From: a virus
Reading direction: 5' to 3' (one strand)
IMG/VR virus record: IMGVR_UViG_3300025655_000316
Span: 1-22,583 of that record
Length of the DNA stretch: 22,583 nucleotides
In this document: piece by piece, positions 1-5,172 of the stretch
Position numbering within the stretch: the stretch's first letter is position 1
Layout of the letters: every line of letters begins with the position of its first letter
Program-made: the position numbers and the translations under genes
The notes under the pieces: generated by a model
Databases searched by the model: none
Seen by the model: only the letters and a program-made list of their open reading frames with translations
Told to the model about the DNA's origin: nothing

Positions 1-171
1 GTTTGGTACAGTTTTTTGTTTATCCCAATTAGATAATCCACGTTCGTTTTCTCTGATGGTCTTAAGAGCGTTGATTAGTATTTGTTTATGGTTTTGCAAG
101 TAAACAAGGTCACGTTCAAGACCATCATAATATGCTGCTTCCTGTTCTATGTCGTGTTTAACTTTATCCAT
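1..171 (-). CDS. Hypothetical coiled-coil protein, C-terminus cut by window edge
   Basis: An open frame starts with ATG at 171 and runs off the left edge without a stop, so only the first 57 residues are seen. They are charged and helical (heptad-like Leu, Ile and Val spacing, with DLVYL and ILINALKTI), which suggests a short coiled coil. A GGAG ribosome-binding site lies inside the end of the upstream gene, whose TGA stop is one base before this ATG, so the two are probably translationally coupled. It is the most distal visible gene of the leftward early operon. No family is recognised. Confidence 0.7.
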   Translation of the reverse strand, partial: MDKVKHDIEQEAAYYDGLERDLVYLQNHKQILINALKTIRENERGLSNWDKQKTVPN

Positions 172-172
172 T

Positions 173-694
173 TCAATCTCCAGTAATTATGCTTTCAATT
201 TTGCGTATAGCATTTTCGTAGCGTCCAGATTTAATGTCCTTCATAAGAACATTGTTATCCAGTATTTGAATGTTTATTTCTTCAATATTGTCAAACTCTT
301 GTAAGAGGTCGTTAGATTCCCTTAAAGCAGTTTCAAGTCTGTAAGCAGTAACTTTTAACACCTCTAATCTTGTGATTTGATCACTTATATACTCTCTAAG
401 CCGTTCGTTTTCTTTTTCTAGTTCCTTAGCATTAGTATTCATTGTGTCGTTTTCTACTTGCAATTTAGCCAGTAATTTAGGCAATGTGTTACTGTTTCTA
501 TTAGAGTAACTTGCTTCCACACCATTTATGTCGTAGTAAGCATCAATAGCATCCCATAGATTTTCGAGCACACTATCTTCCACAAGATCATATTGTGGAT
601 AATGCTTTCGGACATACTTTATACATTCATACATATTGCTGTTGTTCTCATACGCAAATGCCATAGCGTAATGAATTGTGTCTTGTCCATTCAT
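173..694 (-). CDS. Hypothetical coiled-coil protein, 173 aa
   Basis: The ATG at 694 overlaps the TGA of the preceding gene (ATGA), and a GGTG-type ribosome-binding site sits just upstream. The N-terminal 60 residues are mixed and rich in Tyr and acidic residues. Residues of about 70-150 form a long charged helix (KLLAKLQVENDTMN through LETALRESNDLLQEF) typical of a coiled coil. The C-terminus has another short helix. No signal peptide, membrane segment or catalytic motif is visible. Position in the leftward operon of small genes suggests an early accessory protein. Function unknown; a homology search would be needed to say more. Confidence 0.8.
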   Translation of the reverse strand: MNGQDTIHYAMAFAYENNSNMYECIKYVRKHYPQYDLVEDSVLENLWDAIDAYYDINGVEASYSNRNSNTLPKLLAKLQVENDTMNTNAKELEKENERLREYISDQITRLEVLKVTAYRLETALRESNDLLQEFDNIEEINIQILDNNVLMKDIKSGRYENAIRKIESIITGD

Positions 695-906
695 TCTTCA
701 CCCACCTGTTTGAGTGCTTGCTCTGCTATTTCTTTAATATCCCAATCATCACCTGCATGGCCTCTGACTTCTAATATTTTTTCCAAAGCCTCACGGTATC
801 TGTCACGTTCTGCTTCAAGTTTCTCAACATCTTCATACAGACAGAGTTCTCCTTTGTCATCTTCGTGCAACTGCTCAGTGCATTCGTTATAAGTAAATCT
901 GTTCAT
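691..906 (-). CDS. Small hypothetical early protein, 71 aa
   Basis: The ATG at 906 has a GGAGG ribosome-binding site eight bases upstream, located at the end of the preceding gene. The middle is a charged helix (EKLEAERDRYREALEKIL), followed by a second helix (IKEIAEQALKQ). This 'ERDRYREALEKI...IAEQAL' pattern is common in small accessory proteins of many phages, where its function is not established. Two cysteines occur but not as a zinc motif. It overlaps the downstream gene by four bases, consistent with coupled translation. Confidence 0.8.
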   Translation of the reverse strand: MNRFTYNECTEQLHEDDKGELCLYEDVEKLEAERDRYREALEKILEVRGHAGDDWDIKEIAEQALKQVGEE

Positions 907-1140
907 TTAACCAACCTCCGTTAAGTCTGAATAGCCCGCGTACCAAGGCTTGTCTGAATTAGTTGGGCCTTCAACTAAAAACGGATATGCACCCAGTAAA
1001 TTGGAAATAGCTTTTATTACTACAATTTCACCTTTCTTACCCAGTAAAAATGCCGGATGATCTCCACAGGTAGATTCAATAATGTCGGATGTCAATACAG
1101 CCTTATCTCCTACTTTCCAGTCTATCTTCTGTTTACTCAT
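907..1140 (-). CDS. Small hypothetical protein, possible SH3-like beta-barrel, 77 aa
   Basis: I take the ATG at 1140, which overlaps the preceding stop as TGATG and has AAGGAG about nine bases upstream. The GTG one codon earlier is less likely. The sequence begins DWKVGDKAVLTSDI and continues with GKKGEIVVIKAI, an alternation of short strands and glycine turns seen in SH3- or KOW-like small barrels. A Trp/Tyr-rich segment (KPWYAGYSDL) follows. No enzyme motif is present. Such folds often bind nucleic acid or protein, but that is inference here. Confidence 0.78.
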   Translation of the reverse strand: MSKQKIDWKVGDKAVLTSDIIESTCGDHPAFLLGKKGEIVVIKAISNLLGAYPFLVEGPTNSDKPWYAGYSDLTEVG

Positions 1141-1460
1141 CACCCAACTCCTTCTGCTTTCTTGTGTGCTAAAAATGCTTTACAGATAGCTCGCATAGAT
1201 GACTCTGTATCACACTCCAAATAACCCATTAAGTCAGTGCCTATACAAAACTCACCATCCTCATACTTATTAAACTCAAAGTCTGGCATTTGTTTTAGTA
1301 AGTCCATAGCTTGGTCTGCGTAGATTGATGGGCTATACCTACTGCAAGGTATTGTGTCAGATTCAATATTTGATTTTCTCCATAAGTAACCAAATCCATC
1401 ACTAACACGTTCCCACCCCTGCGCGGTTGCCACAGCACTATCTAATTCTTCGTTAGTCAT
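1140..1460 (-). CDS. Phage ABA-sandwich domain-like protein, 106 aa
   Basis: I choose the ATG at 1460 (protein starts MTNEELDSAV). It lies in an ATGACTAA overlap with the upstream gene and has GGAG upstream; the upstream in-frame ATGs have no good ribosome-binding site. The C-terminal half (AMDLLKQMPDFEF, then FCIGTDLMGYLECDTESSMRAICKAFLAHK) resembles the small alpha-beta-alpha sandwich domain found in many phage accessory proteins of unknown function. The resemblance is from memory of the family pattern and should be tested with a profile search. It is part of the tightly overlapped leftward operon. Confidence 0.75.
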   Translation of the reverse strand: MTNEELDSAVATAQGWERVSDGFGYLWRKSNIESDTIPCSRYSPSIYADQAMDLLKQMPDFEFNKYEDGEFCIGTDLMGYLECDTESSMRAICKAFLAHKKAEGVG

Positions 1461-1647
1461 CACTCTGCTCCAGTACATCATCAATAAATTCATCAGCTAG
1501 TACTACAGCATCCCAGACAGCTCTGGAACATTCTGCCTCATCTATAGAGGCAAGTGCTTTCTTAGCGTTGAATAGTGCTTTCTGATAGGCCACGAGTCTA
1601 AGTTCAAGCTGCGTATGCTTCATTATTAGTTGAGCGTAGCTACTCAT
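1453..1647 (-). CDS. Small hypothetical helical protein, 64 aa
   Basis: The likely start is the ATG at 1647, embedded in ATGAGTAG so that it overlaps the upstream stop by eight bases, the same arrangement seen at the next gene junction. An earlier in-frame ATG would give a six-residue extension (MIRVTR) inside the upstream gene. The product is mostly helical (ELRLVAYQKALFNAKKALASIDEAE, then AVVLADEFIDDVLEQ) and acidic at the end. No family is recognised. Its close coupling to neighbours supports it as a real early gene. Confidence 0.7.
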   Translation of the reverse strand: MSSYAQLIMKHTQLELRLVAYQKALFNAKKALASIDEAECSRAVWDAVVLADEFIDDVLEQSDD

Positions 1648-1855
1648 CCGAGTGACCCTTATCACAATATGATATTCGTTTACCGTGATCGTCTACCGTT
1701 ATAACTTTATGACAGCAAGAACATACAGGTGTGCCAGTTTCATGTTCGATCTCCAATGCTCTAGCTGTTTTTTCGCAAACATCTTTCATATAACTTGTGT
1801 TTACACTCTTTGCTGCTTCTCTCCATTGTGCGGCTGCTTTTAATAAATTACTCAT
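1640..1855 (-). CDS. Small putative zinc-binding protein, 71 aa
   Basis: The ATG at 1855 has GGAG eight bases upstream and is preferred over the GTG immediately before it. The N-terminal half is helical (LLKAAAQWREAAKSV). The C-terminal half carries CSCCHKVI, then YCDKGH, that is CxCC plus later Cys and His residues, which could form one small zinc site. This is the first gene after a structured 112-bp non-coding gap with a terminator-like hairpin. Function unknown. The zinc assignment rests only on Cys/His spacing. Confidence 0.75.
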   Translation of the reverse strand: MSNLLKAAAQWREAAKSVNTSYMKDVCEKTARALEIEHETGTPVCSCCHKVITVDDHGKRISYCDKGHSDE

Positions 1856-1858
1856 CAC

Positions 1859-1970
1859 TTAACTCCAATTAAAAATGCCGGTATCGCCCACAGCACCGGC
1901 AAGCTGTCACCAGAGTCCGGCAGGCTAACGTAGACTCCCGCCATTCTCTCGGGCTATCTCGATCTACGTG
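1859..1970 (-). other. Structured non-coding gap with terminator-like hairpin
   Basis: This 112-base interval is the only sizeable gap in the lower half of the leftward operon. Read leftward, it first shows a 7-bp stem (ACGTAGA at 1928-1934 with TCTACGT at 1963-1969) enclosing a CCCG/CGGG stem (1937-1940 with 1950-1953). Closer to the next gene is a second 7-bp stem (TGCCGGT 1876-1882 with ACCGGCA 1895-1901) followed, in leftward sense, by ATTTTT (1876-1871). The second hairpin could attenuate or terminate transcription before the gene at 1855. The first has no obvious coding explanation. Confidence 0.5.
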
Positions 1971-2273
1971 TCACCGCTGGGAGATAAATTGCTTAAACAA
2001 CTCGTATGGTACGTTTAGTTTGTATCCTACATAGGGCTTGTCTTCTTGATCTTCTTCCTCCGGTTCATCTTGATAACAAGATCTACACTTTGTCATGCCT
2101 CTTCTCTTACGGTTGAGTAGAGTTTCATGGCTCATGTCACTAGGCATGCCACAATTCTCACATTCACATACATAGTACGGAATCAGTCCCCTACTGGTTA
2201 TCTTGCCGGCCTTATATTCTAAAATTCGCATGTTTCCTACTACTTCGTCGACTTCGAATCTAGCCATAGCCAT
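1971..2273 (-). CDS. Zinc-ribbon protein resembling the N-terminal domain of phage HNH/AP2-type proteins, 100 aa
   Basis: Two adjacent in-frame ATGs (MAMARF) could start it; an AAGGCG ribosome-binding site favours the first, at 2273. Residues 12-68 read VGNMRILEYK, then YYVCECENCGM, then LLNRKRRGMTKCRSC. This is the CxxC...CxxC ribbon pattern (C36-C39 and C63-C66, roughly) that often precedes HNH or AP2-type DNA-binding domains in phage proteins. Here no nuclease domain follows. The tail is very acidic (DEPEEEDQEDK), then a short helix. It probably binds DNA or RNA, or is a remnant of a larger protein. It lies 10 bp downstream of the ThiF-like gene. Confidence 0.75.
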   Translation of the reverse strand: MAMARFEVDEVVGNMRILEYKAGKITSRGLIPYYVCECENCGMPSDMSHETLLNRKRRGMTKCRSCYQDEPEEEDQEDKPYVGYKLNVPYELFKQFISQR

Positions 2274-2283
2274 CGCCTTGCAG

Positions 2284-2958
2284 TTATTGGCATAACGTCA
2301 ACGGTTTAAAGAATATCTCAATATCCTCATTCATCGCAGCAGGCTCATGGCGCAAGTGCATAAATTGCCATACAGCCAAATTAGCAATGAGTGATGCAGT
2401 AGTGCCAACAGTCAGTGTCGAGCCACAAGCACTTAACTCTGTGTTGTCATCGTTCTCAGGTAGATTGTTAAAATACTTACGAGTTGATAACTCATCAATC
2501 AGATTAACGTAATGCACATTGCCGTGAGTACTGGCCATGCGTGTATCAAATACATTGAATGTGCCACCATCGCGTTTGAATTTCTCCATCAACATACGAC
2601 GCGCTTCGATACTATCAACACACATGAAGACTGTACCGTGATTGATCGATTGAGACTCAGGTGTGATCTTCTCTTGAAGAAACGTCATCGTATCTGGTAC
2701 ATAACCTAACTTCATACGAACCAAGTCTTCCATCGCATATACTTTCGATACGCCGATGTGACAGTCCATGAAAGCCTGATTAGCGAGGTTATGAGCTTCG
2801 ACCTCATCGAAGTCAATGAATGTAAGTTTAGTTAAACCGAGCTCAACAAGCGCCATACCGACTCGTGAGCCGATAGCGCCAACACCGATTACCGTAACTG
2901 GATAATCGTATTTGTGAACGGGGAAAACCTCGTCATGCCTGATTGTTGAGATCGTCAT
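2284..2958 (-). CDS. ThiF/MoeB/E1-like adenylyltransferase-fold protein, 224 aa
   Basis: The ATG at 2958 has GGAGG nine bases upstream and overlaps the previous gene by 26 bases. Residues 22-31 give the nucleotide-binding loop GVGAIGS. Residues 49-61 give DFDEVEAHNLANQ, matching the DxDxVxxxNLxRQ signature of the family. K72 and CVDS (113-116) match the conserved Lys and Asp. A helix after SACGS (176-180) fits the usual end of the domain. Known relatives adenylate the C-terminus of ubiquitin-like or sulfur-carrier proteins. The signature Arg (NLxRQ) is Ala60 here, the MoeB-type zinc CxxC pairs are absent, and no carrier protein ending in Gly-Gly is visible nearby, so activity is uncertain. 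Confidence 0.85.
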   Translation of the reverse strand: MTISTIRHDEVFPVHKYDYPVTVIGVGAIGSRVGMALVELGLTKLTFIDFDEVEAHNLANQAFMDCHIGVSKVYAMEDLVRMKLGYVPDTMTFLQEKITPESQSINHGTVFMCVDSIEARRMLMEKFKRDGGTFNVFDTRMASTHGNVHYVNLIDELSTRKYFNNLPENDDNTELSACGSTLTVGTTASLIANLAVWQFMHLRHEPAAMNEDIEIFFKPLTLCQ

Positions 2959-3133
2959 CGATTATATCCTCCAGTATTTGTTTAAGTGTTTTCATATCAC
3001 GCAAAACGCGTTCATAAACTTCAGAACGGCCTTGTAGCATGTACGCTTCTGAGTTGAGGCCGGCAATCTTCTTTTCATATTCTTCAATCAAATGATTCAT
3101 CATATTCAGATTTTCTTTTGTGACATTAGCCAT
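2933..3133 (-). CDS. Small coiled-coil hypothetical protein, 66 aa
   Basis: The ATG at 3133 overlaps the previous TAA as TAATG and has GGAG eight bases upstream. Almost the entire protein is a charged helix (LNMMNHLIEEYEKKIAGLNSEAYML, then VYERVLRDMKTLKQILEDIIDDDL) with heptad spacing, so it is probably a dimeric coiled coil. It overlaps the ThiF-like gene by 26 bases, which suggests coordinated production, but no physical partnership can be shown. No recognised family. Confidence 0.78.
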   Translation of the reverse strand: MANVTKENLNMMNHLIEEYEKKIAGLNSEAYMLQGRSEVYERVLRDMKTLKQILEDIIDDDLNNQA

Positions 3134-3384
3134 TACATTGCTCCAAATATTTCTACAGGATCAACACACATGGAGTAGTTTGGAGCTGAGATGCGTGATG
3201 AATGCAGCCATCTTGCATACTCCATACATTTAACGTGTGCTTCGTTAGCAATATCGTCTTTGAAATAACGAATGTATTCTGGATAGTTACGCCCGTCTGT
3301 GTATTCCTGAGCAGGCACAACGAGTACTCGCTCATCAGCTATTGCTGTACTGGCTAGCAATACAAGTAAAAGTAATTTCTTCAT
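3133..3384 (-). CDS. Small secreted or periplasmic protein with Sec signal peptide, 83 aa
   Basis: I choose the ATG at 3384 (MKKLLLLVLL), which has AAGGA upstream; a TTG two codons earlier is less likely. The N-terminus is a textbook Sec signal: two lysines, a Leu-rich core (LLLLVLLAST) and an AIA cleavage site near residue 18. There is no lipobox cysteine. The mature part is about 65 residues with two cysteines (HVKCMEYARW and YSMCVDP) that could form a disulfide in the periplasm. A secreted product of an early phage operon could alter the envelope or block superinfection. That role is inference from location only. Confidence 0.8.
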   Translation of the reverse strand: MKKLLLLVLLASTAIADERVLVVPAQEYTDGRNYPEYIRYFKDDIANEAHVKCMEYARWLHSSRISAPNYSMCVDPVEIFGAM

Positions 3385-3386
3385 AA

Positions 3387-3566
3387 TCAATCCTTCGTAA
3401 CTATAATGTTGTGTTCTTGAGCTTTAGCTAATAAGGAAGAGAAATTTGATTCAAGATGTGTATACACCGTGTCATAAGCGAGCTGTTCTTTTTCTTCAAT
3501 CGTGTACTCTTTAACAATTTCATTAGCTAAATAGTCTAATGCGTCTAAATAGCACATCTCTCTCAT
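3387..3566 (-). CDS. Small hypothetical protein, 59 aa
   Basis: The likely start is the ATG at 3566 (MREMCYLDALDYL), which overlaps the upstream TGA as ATGA and has GGAGG seven bases before it. An upstream ATG would add five residues but lacks spacing for a ribosome site. The sequence is helical and acidic (YLANEIVKEYTIEEKEQLAY, then LLAKAQEHNIIV). No motif or family is recognised. Its stop is two bases before the ATG of the secreted protein gene. Confidence 0.75.
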   Translation of the reverse strand: MREMCYLDALDYLANEIVKEYTIEEKEQLAYDTVYTHLESNFSSLLAKAQEHNIIVTKD

Positions 3567-3796
3567 GCGTGTTCCTCCCAATCATCTTCTTCCATGACTT
3601 CATCCCACTCACCGTCAGTTATACCTGTTTTGATAAATTCACAATCGGATCGGGATAGTTCAGGAAATGCGTCTTGGATAAGTAACCCAGAACGCCAGAG
3701 AATCATGCCATCCTCATAAGCTTGTGGGTCAATGTCGATCTCACGTGTGCGAGTTACGCCAGAAATCATAGAGGTGCGAGTAACTTTCGTAGGCAT
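3563..3796 (-). CDS. Conserved small phage protein of the 'VTRTSxxSGVTRT' type, 77 aa
   Basis: The ATG at 3796 has GGAGG six bases upstream and is the first gene of this stretch of the operon. The opening KVTRTSMISGVTRTREIDI, then GLLIQDAFPELSRSDCEFIKTGITDGEWDEV, is a pattern I know from small non-structural proteins of many phages, including gokushovirus-type microviruses and tailed phages. It is usually written as 'IQxAFPxLSxxxREFxxTGxTxxEWD'. No biochemical role is firmly established to my knowledge. The C-terminus is strongly acidic (EEDDWEEHA). The recognition is from memory of the motif. Confidence 0.8.
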   Translation of the reverse strand: MPTKVTRTSMISGVTRTREIDIDPQAYEDGMILWRSGLLIQDAFPELSRSDCEFIKTGITDGEWDEVMEEDDWEEHA

Positions 3797-4016
3797 GTTG
3801 CCTCCAGTTATTAGTTTGAGAATTGAACTAGAGCGACCCCATACGGTACAAAGGAGGGGTCAAGCCTTTCACCAGTCGGCCGGCAACTCACCCGAGTTAC
3901 AAGCGTTCCGTACCTTTCAAGCAATGGTAGGGCTCATGTCGGTAAGGGCCATTGCTTTGAATAAAAAGGGCGGGTTGAAGAGAGGTTGGTAGTAAGCAAC
4001 CCGCCAAACGGAGTAT
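3797..4016. other. 220-bp non-coding region rich in inverted repeats
   Basis: No convincing gene is present between the leftward operon head and the nuclease gene. Besides the terminator at 3963-4005, it holds a 9-bp perfect inverted repeat (AAGCAATGG 3919-3927 with CCATTGCTT 3949-3957), an AACTC/GAGTT hairpin near 3882-3900, and a GACCCC/GGGGTC pair near 3835-3860. The leftward promoter for the downstream operon should lie here, but I see no clear -35/-10 pair. A rightward open frame spanning it is judged spurious. Confidence 0.5.
3963..4005 (-). terminator. Rho-independent terminator after the nuclease gene
   Basis: Read leftward, a perfect 9-bp GC-rich stem (GGCGGGTTG pairing with CAACCCGCC, at 3997-4005 and 3969-3977) with a 19-base loop is followed by CTTTTT. 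It begins 11 bases after the nuclease stop codon, so it should end that transcript and separate it from the leftward operon below. Confidence 0.8.
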
Positions 4017-4874
4017 TTATCCTACAGAGTGTTCACAATCGCCTGTCTTCTTAACCCATTTGTTGCTGTGTTCTTTCTTTCCGTATGGACAGAACATGCA
4101 ACTGGATTTAGATGGCTTAGGTTTGAACTCTGTATCACTCGTTAATCTTAATGCGCGGTCATTGAAGTTCTTTGCGAATGCCAACGCTTGATGTGCTCGG
4201 TAAGTCTGACTTGCCAGTTCATTCAAGTCAAGGTACCAAAGCTCAGTATGAATCGTCTCAACCTGTGGATATTTCATTGCTGTCGCTAATGCGTACAATG
4301 TCATTTGTTGCCCATGCTTGAGTTCATTACCGTAACGCTTTCCTGTTTTGTAATCCACGATTGTAACTTCTGTGTCTGATAGCCATACGAACGCATCAGC
4401 AATAACCCGAAGCCAAATATTATCGTAATCATCAGGAGCACAGGCAGCCCAGTCCTCAGTGAAGCACCACATCTCTTCAGTGGTGACTGCATCTGGATGG
4501 AGTTCCTTGAGTGTTTCAAGCTCCGGTTTGAAATGTAAAAGCTCCGCAGCCAGCTCATCTGTTTCACCTTTGACGTATTGTTCAGCAGCAGCATGGATTC
4601 TTGACCCCCTGTCGTTTGCAAATTCAGTCTGTCCGGGCTGTAACTCTCTTGGCAACTCCTCAATTTTATCAATATATTGAAGCTTTGCTTTGTAAGGACA
4701 CCCCTCGTAGAGTGTAAGACGTGAAAACGACCATGCTTTGAGCATTTTGACTCTCTTTTCTTCATTGAAATAGGAGTCATCATAATAGTCTTCATTGTCA
4801 TTCGTGTAAAATGGTGTTATTCCTTGTGATTGGTTGTTATTGATTGTTGTTTTGTTGTGATTTAAGTTTGACAT
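4017..4874 (-). CDS. PD-(D/E)XK nuclease with Fe-S-type cysteines (RecB/Cas4-like), 285 aa
   Basis: The frame opens with ATG at 4874 and an Asn-rich tail of about 42 residues, then the conserved domain begins at KAWSFSRLTLYEGCP. Family landmarks are RGSRIH (H94), IADAF (D160), IVDYKTGK (D174, K176) and QMTLY (Q190, Y194), the PD-(D/E)XK catalytic set. Cys59 near the start and Cys259, Cys262 and Cys280 near the end match the four-cysteine Fe-S arrangement of AddB, Cas4 and related exonucleases. In phages such proteins process DNA ends, aid recombination or degrade host DNA. It is divergent from the wHTH gene and has its own terminator. The start is uncertain because the ribosome site (CGGAAA) is weak. 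Confidence 0.88.
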   Translation of the reverse strand: MSNLNHNKTTINNNQSQGITPFYTNDNEDYYDDSYFNEEKRVKMLKAWSFSRLTLYEGCPYKAKLQYIDKIEELPRELQPGQTEFANDRGSRIHAAAEQYVKGETDELAAELLHFKPELETLKELHPDAVTTEEMWCFTEDWAACAPDDYDNIWLRVIADAFVWLSDTEVTIVDYKTGKRYGNELKHGQQMTLYALATAMKYPQVETIHTELWYLDLNELASQTYRAHQALAFAKNFNDRALRLTSDTEFKPKPSKSSCMFCPYGKKEHSNKWVKKTGDCEHSVG

Positions 4875-4899
4875 CTTAAATTTCCGAGTCTATGCTTCG

Positions 4900-4925
4900 T
4901 TTTACTCGCTACTGCGAGCAAAACC
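4900..4925. promoter_or_regulatory. Candidate operator: 11-bp inverted repeat between divergent genes
   Basis: GTTTTACTCGC at 4900-4910 pairs with GCGAGCAAAAC at 4915-4925 around a TACT spacer, with a single A/C mismatch in each arm. It lies in the 77-base gap between the nuclease start (leftward) and the wHTH start (rightward). It is well placed for a dimeric repressor, perhaps the wHTH protein itself, to control both directions. No clear promoter boxes accompany it. Confidence 0.5.
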
Positions 4926-4951
4926 ATTACAACAAACCATCGAGGATTAAA

Positions 4952-5170
4952 ATGATAATGACGTCGCAGGAAGCTGCTGATTACTTACGCATCTCTGAAG
5001 GAACTCTCCGCAGATCACGTTCAACTGGTTATTTATTTGGATTTCCTACTCCCCCGTATCGTAAATTAGGTCATATTGTCCGTTATCGTAAGCCTGATAT
5101 TGATGCTTGGATGGCATTAACTACTGAAGGCACGTCGGCTGATGTCCAAATCTGCGGTTACGGGAGATGA
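4952..5170 (+). CDS. AlpA/excisionase-like winged-helix DNA-binding protein, 72 aa
   Basis: I choose the ATG at 4952, which has GAGG seven bases upstream. An earlier ATG at 4892 would add 20 residues across the inverted repeat and has no ribosome site. The protein reads MTSQEAADYLRISEGTLRRSRSTGYL, then RKLGHIVRYRKPDIDAWMA, the standard pattern of the small MerR-like wHTH family (helix-turn-helix 17) used by excisionases and AlpA regulators. It likely binds DNA at the nearby inverted repeat or at the origin. Its stop overlaps the ATG of the primase-helicase frame (ATGA), so the two are coupled. No integrase is seen, which favours a regulatory or replication role over excision. Confidence 0.88.
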   Translation: MIMTSQEAADYLRISEGTLRRSRSTGYLFGFPTPPYRKLGHIVRYRKPDIDAWMALTTEGTSADVQICGYGR

Positions 5171-5172
5171 GC

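Noticed and set aside
1859-1970. Possible tRNA gene
   Set aside because: The 7-bp stem resembles an acceptor stem, but the enclosed 28 bases cannot form D, anticodon and T arms.
3732-3992. Rightward 86-residue frame over the gap before the nuclease gene
   Set aside because: Starts inside a well-supported leftward gene, lacks a ribosome site, and its length is explained by the structured non-coding sequence.
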